Positions 26,913 through 35,235 of a DNA stretch of 64,000 bases are shown here, piece by piece. This stretch comes from an uncultured bacterium (GTDB lineage: Bacteria > Bacteroidota > Bacteroidia > Bacteroidales > Bacteroidaceae), in NCBI GenBank assembly GCA_905215345.1, contig CAJMPR010000009.1:62001-126000 (forward strand), given 5' to 3'. A model generated the notes under the pieces. That model saw only the letters and a program-made list of their open reading frames with translations. It did not search any database and was not told the origin of the DNA. Position numbers and translations under genes: made by a program. Numbering within the stretch: position 1 is the stretch's first letter; the number at the start of each line of letters is the position of its first letter.

Positions 26913-29900
26913 TTAGGCTTCCGAATTTTCTATCTCTCTTTCTGCATAATCTTTGGGCGAACAGCCATATAAGTTTTTAAATGCAATTGAAAAAGAATAA
27001 GGATTGGTGAATCCAACTGCATAGCCTATTTGTGATATATTAATCTTCTTCTCTTTTAAAAGTTTTGCGGCTTGTCTCAAGCGAATGTTGCGAATGAACT
27101 CACTGGTAGATATTCCTGCCATTTCTTTTAATTTACGATGCAGCTGGACGCGACTGATTCCTGCCTCCTCCGCCAGATTTTCGACGGTGAATTTGGAATC
27201 TGTCAGATTTCGGTTTACTACCTGCACTAACCGTTCCATTAATTGTTCGTCGTTGGATTTCACCTCGATAGATATGATTTTACTTTCCATTTTTTGTCCG
27301 CTCCCGAATTTACCTTTCAAGTGAGAACGGGTGGTAATAAGATTACTGCATAATACCATCAATTCTTCAATTTGGAAAGGTTTAGCAAGAAAGGCGTCGG
27401 CTTTCGCTTCCCAACCTTTCAAACGATTATCCATTTCGGTTTGTGAAGTTAGTAGGATGACGGGAATGTGACTGATATTCGCATTACTTTTTACTTTTTT
27501 CAGTAATTCGAATCCGTCCATTTCGGGCATAACTATATCTGAAATGATTAAGTCTATACGTTGTTGCAGGGCTGTCGACAGAGCTTCGGAACCATTGTTG
27601 CAGGTCAGAATTTTATAAATATCTCCTAACTTCCTTTGTAGGTATTCGCAAACTTCCTTATCGTCGTCCACAATTAATATACGATTATATGTCTTACTCT
27701 TTCGGGTAATTTCTTTAGCTTGTTTCAATTCCCAATCTGATGCAATCTCCAATGTAGGTTGCGTTTGGTTGACCTTATCGGATATTTCCTCATCTGTAAG
27801 ATGAGAATTACCTAAAGGAAGGCGGATGGTGAAACAGCTGCCTTGAGTATCTGTACGGTTTGTTGCTGTAATCGTTCCATGATGAAGTTCGACCAACATT
27901 TTAGCCAGATTCAACCCAATTCCAAATCCTAATGAAGTATTGGAACTTGCCTGATAGAAACGTTCGAATATTCTTTCTGTCTCCTTGTTGTCTAATCCGA
28001 TGCCCGAATCAAAAATAGAAATTTCGGCATAATGCTTTAAAGGGACACGGAGGGAATTGTCTATACCGGAGGTAAGGGTTATGGAAATTTCACCTCCATC
28101 CGGTGTATATTTAAACGCATTCATCAACAAGTTCATCAGTACTTTATCAAAATTGTTGGAATCCAACCAGATAGGAAGTGTATCTACATCATGATGATAT
28201 GAGAATCGGATGTTACGTTTGGTTGCTTGATAATCAAACATATTAAAGATGTCGTTGACAAAACCCACTAAATCCGTTTGGCAATAAGTAATCCTCATTT
28301 GTCCTTTGTCTATTCTACGAATATCCAATAATTGATTGATTAAATTCAATATTCTATTGGCACTGCGTTGCATCGTTTTCAGCGCTTTCATGGTAACCTC
28401 ATCATAATCTTTTTTGATAAGTTCGGTCAATGGACTGATGATTAATGTTATAGGAGAGCGTAGCTCATGTGCAATGTTGATAAAGAAACGTAACTTCTCT
28501 TCATTGGCTGCTTCCCTTCGTTTTCTGCATTGTCGTTTGTGCCACGTATAATACATTCCTCCCAATAATACCAGACACAGGAGTACATAGCCAATCCATG
28601 CCCAAGTAGTAAGATACCAGGGTGGTGCTATGTGAATAGATATACTGTTTGTAGGGGAATATACTTCATTCTCACATGCACGTATTTCTAATGTGTAGTT
28701 CCCCGGTGGCAAGTAGTTGTATGTAATTCTGTTTTCTCCTAATTCTGTTTTGCTCCATTGGGAGTTTAATTCTTTGATACGATATTCAAAATAAATATTG
28801 GTGCAGTCGTGAAACTCCAAAGTAGAGAATTCCAGGGAGAAGTTATTATCATCGGATGAGAAATACAGTTCGCGTAAATCCATTAATGTGGTAGTTTCCA
28901 TTGGATGCTTGGATGTGAGGCTTTTGGCACTTATAGACGAACTGTTTATGAAAAGTTGCGTCAGGATTGGCCGGTGTAACTGATAAGGAGTACGTACGGA
29001 ATCGGGTATGAATGAAGTGACTCCATAGAGGCCTCCAAAATATGTGTCTCCTTTATCATTCTGATAATATACGGAGGTCGTATATTCTGTATCAACTAAT
29101 CCGCTTCCGGAGAAGAAATTCAGTACACGGTTGTCTTCACGATTTATACGGCATAGTCCTTTGTATGTACTGCACCAAATGTTTCCTTTGCTGTCAGTCG
29201 CTAACCCGCAGATTATATTGCTCGGTATTCCTTCCGCTTTACTAAAATGTTGAGTTGTTTGTGCAGTTTTATCATAGCAATATAAACCATTATCGGTTCC
29301 CATCCATATATGCTGATTGTTATCTTCCAACATAGTATAGCATACGCGCGAATTCAAGATAGAATCACAAGCTAATTCTATAAAGATGTTTTTTTCAGGA
29401 TCATAGCAATTGACGCCAATATTATGGCCTATCCAAATGAGTCCGTTTGAATCACATAACAGAGTGCTAATCCAGTCGTTTTTTAATTGAATACCTGTAC
29501 TTAATTGGCTTTGGTAAGTTATTAGTTGGGATATACTGGTTTTTAAATCATAATAAGCGAATCCGGTTCCTGGTAAAGCAAAATATATGATTTTATTTTT
29601 GCCCTCTATGATTTTGCCGACTGTTTTATCTTTAAAGAGTGGGAAAGGGTGACACTTACCTGTACGCTTGTCCAACTGCCATATCCCTCCATATTTGGTA
29701 CCTAACCAAAATGTGCCACTGCTGTCTTCTAACATGCAATGTACATATTTGGGCGTACGGAAAGATTCTTTGATTATACCATTTGCACCTATACGATATA
29801 GAGTACAATCGGTATTCCCTACCCAGGTACTTCCCGTTTTATCTTTGTATATAGCAGATACATATCCTTTAGGATTAATAGTCGAAAAATCCCAAAAGTT

Positions 29901-30899
29901 GAATAGGAAAGGCATGTTGGGGATGATAGAGATTCCTTTGTGCTTAGAGTTGATCCATAAATTCCCATTCCTGTCTTCTATAAACGCGTGGGCTTTCCCT
30001 TTTGCCATATTCGCTATATGACCCGGAATGTTTTCAATGGATTGTAATTTCATTTTTAAAGTATCCAGATATAATAATCCATAGCTGTCGGAGTTAATAA
30101 GTAACATCCCGTTACTACATTTTATCATCCCTCTTACGTCTACTGACTGATGACCATTGTATGAAACAGGGGTAAACTCAGCATGCTCCTTGTCTTTCCA
30201 AAGACAATATTCGTGAGTAGAGATAAACAATCGTCCGTCTTTATCTTCTTCTATATCATAAACCTTAGGAGATGGAGCAGGAGGGAGATGGTGTATTTTA
30301 GCGGTTTTTGAGTCGGGAGAAATGCAAGCCAAATGATTACCGAGATATGCAACCCATAAATTATGGGAATGGTCTTCGTATATGCAATTTGTGAATAATG
30401 TATTGCATAACTTAGTAATCCATTCTTGATAAGTGATTTTTAATGTTTTCGGGTCAATGGAAAAAGTACCGTATCCTGACGTGACTACCCAAATCTCTCC
30501 GTTATGTATTTCGACCATATCCGAAATGCTTGGATGAGAATCATCCGGAAATTGAATGGAATGGAAGTTGTCTTCATGAGGGCAATAATATTGTAAACCG
30601 TTGTTGGTGCCAACCCATAGACGTCCTTCTCTATCTGTTAGAAGTTTACGAACCATATTTCCTGATAAGGAGGTAGAATCTTTTTCATCATGGAAGTAGC
30701 TTACGAACTTCCAACCGTCAAACCTGTTCAACCCATTTTCTGTTGCTATCCATACAAATCCATATGAATCTTGAGCCATTTCTACAATAAGGTTACATGA
30801 AAGTTTACCCCAACTGTTTAATTGTTTTTGCTGCGCAAAACATTGTAATCCTATTATATTAAATAATATAATAAGAATAAAGGTAAGATAGTTTTTCAT
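26913..30899 (-). CDS. Hybrid two-component system sensor/regulator (HTCS)
   Basis: 1328 residues. Signal peptide, then a periplasmic sensor of two-component-regulator propeller repeats (about 30-665; many WVGTNNGL, IWIGHN, IWMGTDNGLYCYD motifs) and a Y_Y_Y domain (about 690-755). One membrane helix (about 766-787, WAWIGYVLLCLVLLGGMYY). Cytoplasmic HisKA with FFINIAHELRSPITL (His near 812), HATPase ending GFGIGLNLAKMLVELH (about 990), a receiver domain (RILIVDDDKEVCEYL near 1075; phospho-Asp in LIISDIVMPEMDG near 1123) and an AraC-type HTH (about 1225-1325). All catalytic motifs are intact. It should sense an oligosaccharide in the periplasm and activate the adjacent susCD-GH2 operon. Confidence 0.97.
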   Translation of the reverse strand: MKNYLTFILIILFNIIGLQCFAQQKQLNSWGKLSCNLIVEMAQDSYGFVWIATENGLNRFDGWKFVSYFHDEKDSTSLSGNMVRKLLTDREGRLWVGTNNGLQYYCPHEDNFHSIQFPDDSHPSISDMVEIHNGEIWVVTSGYGTFSIDPKTLKITYQEWITKLCNTLFTNCIYEDHSHNLWVAYLGNHLACISPDSKTAKIHHLPPAPSPKVYDIEEDKDGRLFISTHEYCLWKDKEHAEFTPVSYNGHQSVDVRGMIKCSNGMLLINSDSYGLLYLDTLKMKLQSIENIPGHIANMAKGKAHAFIEDRNGNLWINSKHKGISIIPNMPFLFNFWDFSTINPKGYVSAIYKDKTGSTWVGNTDCTLYRIGANGIIKESFRTPKYVHCMLEDSSGTFWLGTKYGGIWQLDKRTGKCHPFPLFKDKTVGKIIEGKNKIIYFALPGTGFAYYDLKTSISQLITYQSQLSTGIQLKNDWISTLLCDSNGLIWIGHNIGVNCYDPEKNIFIELACDSILNSRVCYTMLEDNNQHIWMGTDNGLYCYDKTAQTTQHFSKAEGIPSNIICGLATDSKGNIWCSTYKGLCRINREDNRVLNFFSGSGLVDTEYTTSVYYQNDKGDTYFGGLYGVTSFIPDSVRTPYQLHRPILTQLFINSSSISAKSLTSKHPMETTTLMDLRELYFSSDDNNFSLEFSTLEFHDCTNIYFEYRIKELNSQWSKTELGENRITYNYLPPGNYTLEIRACENEVYSPTNSISIHIAPPWYLTTWAWIGYVLLCLVLLGGMYYTWHKRQCRKRREAANEEKLRFFINIAHELRSPITLIISPLTELIKKDYDEVTMKALKTMQRSANRILNLINQLLDIRRIDKGQMRITYCQTDLVGFVNDIFNMFDYQATKRNIRFSYHHDVDTLPIWLDSNNFDKVLMNLLMNAFKYTPDGGEISITLTSGIDNSLRVPLKHYAEISIFDSGIGLDNKETERIFERFYQASSNTSLGFGIGLNLAKMLVELHHGTITATNRTDTQGSCFTIRLPLGNSHLTDEEISDKVNQTQPTLEIASDWELKQAKEITRKSKTYNRILIVDDDKEVCEYLQRKLGDIYKILTCNNGSEALSTALQQRIDLIISDIVMPEMDGFELLKKVKSNANISHIPVILLTSQTEMDNRLKGWEAKADAFLAKPFQIEELMVLCSNLITTRSHLKGKFGSGQKMESKIISIEVKSNDEQLMERLVQVVNRNLTDSKFTVENLAEEAGISRVQLHRKLKEMAGISTSEFIRNIRLRQAAKLLKEKKINISQIGYAVGFTNPYSFSIAFKNLYGCSPKDYAEREIENSEA

Positions 30900-31030
30900 T
30901 AGTATTAACTCTTTGCTCTATATGTGATTAGACATCATCAATTGAATGTTGCAGTAGTAATATTTAAATAAGAATATAAAAATAATTATTAATGTTGTAA
31001 TTAGCAAGTTTAAAAACATATTATTGTTTC

Positions 31031-31060
31031 TTTGAAGTTAATCTGTTTCAACTACTTTTG
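31031..31060 (+). promoter_or_regulatory. Promoter for PNPOx/Zn-ribbon gene
   Basis: TTTG (31031-31034) and TACTTTTG (31053-31060) with an 18-bp spacer, 52 bp before the ATG. The spacer is one base short of the commonest range. Confidence 0.6.
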
Positions 31061-31112
31061 TATTCACATGCGTAACATGATAGGAATAAGATTTTTATAA
31101 ATATAAACAGAT

Positions 31113-31796
31113 ATGGTTATGGATATTAAAGAAAAAGCGGCGCAAATGGTTGCATCTGCACAAGTAATTACGGTAGCGTCTATTGACGAAAATGGCTATC
31201 CGCGTCCGGTGGCAATGGTAAAGATTAAGGATGAAGACGGAGCAATCTATGTTTCAACCGGAACCAGTTCGGCTAAGACCGCGCATTTCAGGGCCAATCC
31301 TAAAGCGGGCGTCTCAATTGTAAAGGGCGGTGACAGCATCGTTTATACAGGTGAAATGGAGATTGTAACGGATGAAACCATCAAACGTTCTCTTTGGGGG
31401 GACTGGATGCTCGACCACTTTCCCGGCGGAATGGAAGATCCGGAGTATTGTGTATTGAAGTTCACACCCAAATCAGCGACCTATTGGATTGATAACGCAT
31501 TCGTGAAAAATGACAAATATTTGAATCTGTATTGTCAGAGCTGTGGTATGCCTATGCAAACTGCCGATCAATTCGGAACAAACGCAGACGGTTCCGCCAA
31601 TCAGGAATACTGTTGCTATTGTTACAAAGACGGAGCATTTGTTCAAGACTGTACGATGGAGGGCATGATTGAGCATTGCATTAAATACCTTGACGAGTTT
31701 AACGGAGCCAGTGATACCCAATTCTCCAAAGAAGAGGCGATTGCACAGATGAAGAAATTCTTCCCGATGTTGAAACGTTGGAAAGCAAAGAGTTGA
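31113..31796 (+). CDS. Pyridoxamine 5'-phosphate oxidase-like domain fused to a zinc ribbon
   Basis: 227 residues, no signal peptide. Residues 1-130 form a PNPOx-like flavin-binding split barrel (ITVASIDENGYPRPVAMVKIK, YVSTGTSSAKTAHFRANPKAGVSIV). Residues about 137-225 match the putative zinc-ribbon family often fused to such domains: YCQSCGMPM, FGTNADGSANQEYCCYCYKDGAF with four or more Cys for metal, then CTMEGMIEHC. It probably binds FMN or another flavin-type cofactor and a zinc ion; the substrate is unknown. It stands alone, divergent from the HTCS gene. Confidence 0.88.
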   Translation: MVMDIKEKAAQMVASAQVITVASIDENGYPRPVAMVKIKDEDGAIYVSTGTSSAKTAHFRANPKAGVSIVKGGDSIVYTGEMEIVTDETIKRSLWGDWMLDHFPGGMEDPEYCVLKFTPKSATYWIDNAFVKNDKYLNLYCQSCGMPMQTADQFGTNADGSANQEYCCYCYKDGAFVQDCTMEGMIEHCIKYLDEFNGASDTQFSKEEAIAQMKKFFPMLKRWKAKS

Positions 31797-32041
31797 TATT
31801 TGAAGCTAATGCATGAACAGAATCTGCTTTTGCTTCATGTATAATATCGTCTTTTAACTCCCTGAGTGAACGATAACTTCCTTTCACTCCTTAACTCCCG
31901 GGTATGAATAATGCAGGCTAAAAAGCTATAATAATTACTTCATTTCTGTACGGATATGAGTATCTTTTTAGAAATGGAAGTAATTGTAGTTGTAGCAACA
32001 TTATTTACAATTAGTAGATAACTAAGACTTGGTCGTTAACA
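31797..32041. other. Intergenic region after PNPOx gene
   Basis: About 245 bp with no gene I can support. A short direct repeat (TTAACTCCC at about 31854 and 31892) brackets a weak AGTGA/TCACT inverted repeat. No clear terminator with a T-run was found. Confidence 0.4.
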
Positions 32042-32155
32042 TAGGGTACCTCAGTCGTATACTTAGGGTATCTCTGTATACGACTGAGGTACCCTAAGTA
32101 TACGACTGAGATAGGCTTAATTTAACTCTACTCATAATCAGATAGTTATATTTTA
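32042..32155. repeat. Dispersed palindromic repeat family A, copy 2 (three units)
   Basis: Perfect 21-bp inverted repeat: arm at 32042-32062 (TAGGGTACCTCAGTCGTATA + C) and its complement at 32076-32096, spaced by TTAGGGTATCTCT. A third, direct unit GTATACGACTGAGATA follows at 32098-32113. The tail AGGCTTAATTTA ... ATAATCAGATAGTTAT (to about 32150) matches that of copy 1 with few changes. Confidence 0.82.
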
Positions 32156-32233
32156 TTATTTGATAGGTAATATCTTTATACAATTTAAAGAGTTGGCAAA
32201 CTATCACTTCAAGAATGATAGGATATGAAATAT

Positions 32234-32293
32234 GAGCTATAAGATGCGAGTGGCTGTACCGTTATACCGAATGACATTCGTAGCTTGTAGCTC
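32234..32293 (+). promoter_or_regulatory. Hairpin in the glycerate kinase leader
   Basis: Outer stem GAGCTATAAG / CTTGTAGCTC (10 bp, one G-U) and inner stem GCGAGTG / CATTCGT (7 bp, two G-U), enclosing a 22-nt loop. It ends 15 nt before the ATG, so it would affect ribosome access if transcribed. No known riboswitch class is recognised. Confidence 0.5.
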
Positions 32294-32308
32294 TAAAATA
32301 TAGAAACG

Positions 32309-33454
32309 ATGAAAAACATTATTATTGCATCGGACTCATTCAAGGGCTCCCTTACCTCAGCGGAAGTGGCCGATGCCGCTGAAAAAGGTATTCGGAGAGT
32401 ATTCCCGCAGTGCAACGTCATTAAGGCCGATGTGGCCGATGGCGGTGAAGGTACAGTAAAAGCTATCGTAAAAGCTGCCGGCGGTCACTTACATACTGTT
32501 GTCGTTTCCGATCCTCTGGGACGACCTGTAAATGCCACCTATGGAGTTACAGAACAAGAAGGTATAAAAACAGCCATTATAGAAATGTCTGCTGCTAGCG
32601 GACTGCTTCATCTACTGCCTGAGGAACGAAATCCCCGGATTACTTCCACATACGGCACGGGAGAAATCATTTTAAATGCCCTCAAACGGGGATGCCGTAG
32701 ATTTCTTATCGGAATAGGCGGTAGCGCTACCAATGATGCGGGCACGGGTATGCTCTCTGCTTTGGGGGTAAAGTTCTTCGATGATTTGGGAAGAGTCCTC
32801 AAAGGTTCCGGAGATGATTTGGGACAAATTGCCCGGATTGACATGTCCTCTCTTATACCCGAAGCGCAAGTATCAGAATTTATCATAGCCTGTGACGTGG
32901 ATACTCCTTTCTGCGGCCCTGAAGGAGCCGCTTATGTCTTTGCTCCCCAAAAAGGTGCGACACTTCCCATGATAGAAGCCCTCGACAAAGGTATGTTTTC
33001 TTTTGCCAAGGTAATTGCCGACAAATTCAAAATAGATATTGTCCCCATAAATGGGGCCGGTGCCGCCGGTGGGCTTGGAGGAGCATTCAAAGCATTCTTT
33101 AATGCCAATCTCACGAAAGGGATTGAAATGGTGCTCAATGCCATTTCTTTCGACTCCATGATTCAAGATGCTGATCTTGTGATTACCGGAGAAGGGCGGA
33201 TAGATTTCCAGACTGCCAAAGGCAAAACAGCAGCAGGGGTGTTACAACATGCCCAAAGGCTTGGTATCCCAACCATCGCCATAGGCGGGTCTGTGGAAAT
33301 ATGTCCGGAGCTAAAATCAATGGGGTTTGCAGGTATCTATTCCATCATCCATACACCGGTAAGCCTCGAGAAAGCGATGCAGAAAGACTTTGCGAGCAAG
33401 AGCATAAGTCGCACGATAGAACAAATTCTAACTACCATCAAGTGCTTCAGATAA
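32309..33454 (+). CDS. Glycerate kinase
   Basis: 381 residues, the typical length of the GarK/GlxK-type family. It phosphorylates glycerate to 2- or 3-phosphoglycerate. Signatures: IIIASDSFKGSLTSAEVADA at the start, VADGGEGTVKA, LIGIGGSATNDAGTGMLSALG, and GAAGGLGGAFKAF with VITGEGRIDFQTAKGK near the C-terminus. Single gene, flanked by repeat family A upstream and tRNA-Pro downstream. A hairpin directly precedes the start codon. Confidence 0.95.
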   Translation: MKNIIIASDSFKGSLTSAEVADAAEKGIRRVFPQCNVIKADVADGGEGTVKAIVKAAGGHLHTVVVSDPLGRPVNATYGVTEQEGIKTAIIEMSAASGLLHLLPEERNPRITSTYGTGEIILNALKRGCRRFLIGIGGSATNDAGTGMLSALGVKFFDDLGRVLKGSGDDLGQIARIDMSSLIPEAQVSEFIIACDVDTPFCGPEGAAYVFAPQKGATLPMIEALDKGMFSFAKVIADKFKIDIVPINGAGAAGGLGGAFKAFFNANLTKGIEMVLNAISFDSMIQDADLVITGEGRIDFQTAKGKTAAGVLQHAQRLGIPTIAIGGSVEICPELKSMGFAGIYSIIHTPVSLEKAMQKDFASKSISRTIEQILTTIKCFR

Positions 33455-33583
33455 TACAACGATGTATCTATTTATTATGTAAACAGTACATACGGCATGC
33501 ACTGGAGGCATGAAACGGTACACCCTTAACATACTATGAACAAATAACATACAACAAATAAGCAACAAAAACAGAACAATTTC

Positions 33584-33614
33584 TTTGCAATTTAAAAAAA
33601 TAGCGCTACTTTTG
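33584..33614 (+). promoter_or_regulatory. Promoter for tRNA-Pro
   Basis: TTTG (33584-33587) and TACTTTTG (33607-33614) with a 19-bp spacer, 11 bp before the tRNA. An exact Bacteroides consensus arrangement. The 130 bp before it (33455-33583) holds nothing else recognisable. Confidence 0.8.
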
Positions 33615-33625
33615 CATCCGCAATT

Positions 33626-33699
33626 CGGGGTATAGCTCAGCCCGGTAGAGTACGCGTCTGGGGGGCGTGTGGTCGCAAGTTCGAATCTTGTTGCCCCGA
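33626..33699 (+). tRNA. tRNA-Pro (GGG)
   Basis: 74 nt. Acceptor CGGGGTA / TGCCCCG, D-stem GCTC/GAGT, anticodon stem CGCGT/GCGTG with loop CTGGGGG (anticodon GGG), T-arm GCAAG-TTCGAAT-CTTGT, discriminator A. CCA not encoded. The anticodon stem has G-U pairs. Confidence 0.95.
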
Positions 33700-33710
33700 C
33701 ATAGCTGAGT

Positions 33711-33748
33711 AAAAAGGAGTTAAGTGATGAACTTAACTCCTTTTTTTT
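33711..33748 (+). terminator. Intrinsic terminator of tRNA-Pro
   Basis: Stem AAAAGGAGTTAAG / CTTAACTCCTTTT with a 7-nt loop and a long T-run. Confidence 0.88.
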
Positions 33749-33782
33749 AGTTAATACAATAAGGACTAAACCCATTCGTAGT

Positions 33783-34601
33783 ATGGCACAAGAAGTAAAC
33801 AGTTCATCCAAGTACAAGTCGCCCAAAGCATTGAGACATATCAAGATTTATCTGTTCATCCAGCACCACCTGAAAAGTAAAACATTTCATTACACGGTGC
33901 TATTCTTCATCATTAGTTCAATTACCGCCATCATATATTCTTCTTTTGAATCAGCGGCTCCCTACAGGCTACTTCTGTTTGGCGTCACCTACCTCGCGGC
34001 ATTTATATTTACTATCGAATATGCATTGCGCATCATGGCTGCTCCCGCCAACCATCCCGAAGAAACCGCACGCAAAGCACGACTTCGATACTTGTTTTCA
34101 TTTTACGGCTTCGTAGACTTTGTGGCAATACTGCCTTTCTTACTGGTATATCTGTATTGGAATACCGAAGTCGCCAATCTCATCATACTACCTTATATTT
34201 TTATTATCTTTAAGCTGATCCGCTACTCCCGGTCATTCCGCCTTATCGGGGATGTGTTACATCAGGCAAAAGACGAGTTGATTACAGCATATACGGCATG
34301 TGGCATTATGGTTTGTTTCTCCGCCATAGTGATGTACTATATAGAACGTGGTGCACAGCCCGATGCTTTTGCCAATATCGGCGACGGATTATGGTGGTCT
34401 ATCGTAGCGTTCACCACTGTGGGTTATGGCGATATATATCCGATTACTCCATTGGGAAAAATCCTGAGCAGCGTTATCAGCCTTATCGGGATTGCCATGA
34501 TTGCATTGCCTACGGGTATCATAAGCTCGGCATTCATGGCTATTATGCAGAAACGGAAGAAGGAGGAAGAACAGAAAGATTCTTTGCCATCCAAAAATTA
34601 G
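33783..34601 (+). CDS. Voltage-gated-type potassium channel (6-TM)
   Basis: 272 residues. Six hydrophobic segments, an S4-like helix with spaced basic residues (FKLIRYSRSFRLIGDVLHQ), the pore helix and selectivity filter TTVGYGD near residue 212, and a final S6 helix (ISLIGIAMIALPTGIISSAFM). The C-terminus is short and charged, without an RCK domain. This is the prokaryotic Kv layout of the ion-transport family in the inner membrane. Its last 59 bp overlap the convergent acetyltransferase gene. Confidence 0.93.
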   Translation: MAQEVNSSSKYKSPKALRHIKIYLFIQHHLKSKTFHYTVLFFIISSITAIIYSSFESAAPYRLLLFGVTYLAAFIFTIEYALRIMAAPANHPEETARKARLRYLFSFYGFVDFVAILPFLLVYLYWNTEVANLIILPYIFIIFKLIRYSRSFRLIGDVLHQAKDELITAYTACGIMVCFSAIVMYYIERGAQPDAFANIGDGLWWSIVAFTTVGYGDIYPITPLGKILSSVISLIGIAMIALPTGIISSAFMAIMQKRKKEEEQKDSLPSKN

Positions 34602-35067
34602 TCAGCGAAAGTTGGTTTGCCTTGCGCTTTTGCTCTGCCTCTACTACATAACCTTGCTTCTCAAAGAAAGGACGGGCTGTCAAACTTACTTCGGAGGTTA
34701 TCCGCTTAATCCCGTTCTCTCTTGCATACCTCTCCATCTCCGCCAAGAGCATCGTTGCAACACCTTTGCCTTGATAGTCCTTGTGAACATACATAAAGTG
34801 CAAATATCCTTGCGGAGTAATGGAAGAAAAGCCCACAATTTCAGTTTGTAAGTTCTCTGCCACAATGAAGTACTGAGTATCCAGCACTCCCTCCCACTTG
34901 AGCAAACCCTCTCCACACGATGCCCAGTCTTCAACTTCAGCCATAGAATAATCACGCCTGTTCACCGTAAGAACAGTCTCTTGAAATAAGTCTTTCAAAG
35001 AAGCGGCATCTGACTTTTGCGCCGTTCTCATTGTATAAAGAGGTTCCATATCAATAAGTTTCTTCAT
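34543..35067 (-). CDS. GNAT-family N-acetyltransferase
   Basis: 174 residues. It has the GNAT core: an N-terminal strand-helix pair (YTMRTAQKSDAASLKDLFQETV), a central strand (YFIVAENLQTEIVGFSSI), the acetyl-CoA motif YVHKDYQGKGVATMLLAEMERYA near residue 95, and a final ARPFFEKQGYVVEAEQKRKAN segment. It transfers an acetyl group to an unknown small molecule or protein. The gene is convergent with the channel gene and overlaps it by 59 bp. The 168 bp upstream of its start is shared with the Tricorn-like gene. A later ATG (MEPLYTMR) is a possible start. Confidence 0.88.
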   Translation of the reverse strand: MKKLIDMEPLYTMRTAQKSDAASLKDLFQETVLTVNRRDYSMAEVEDWASCGEGLLKWEGVLDTQYFIVAENLQTEIVGFSSITPQGYLHFMYVHKDYQGKGVATMLLAEMERYARENGIKRITSEVSLTARPFFEKQGYVVEAEQKRKANQLSLTNFWMAKNLSVLPPSSVSA

Positions 35068-35172
35068 TCTTCAAGTCAAATCAAAGTGTTTCGACAAGCA
35101 AATCTACAATAAGAATTCTAAATATTACACTTTAGTACAAGAGAAAAATATGGATAAGGCTTTTACAGAGCA

Positions 35173-35202
35173 TTTACATTTAGAATATAATTCTTACTTT
35201 TG
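35173..35202 (+). promoter_or_regulatory. Candidate promoter for Tricorn-like gene
   Basis: TACTTTTG at 35195-35202 is a good -7 box. A weak TTTA at 35173-35176 stands where -33 is expected (18-bp spacer). It lies 33 bp before the ATG. Confidence 0.45.
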
Positions 35203-35235
35203 CAACCATCAATAACAACGTATTAATCCAGACTT

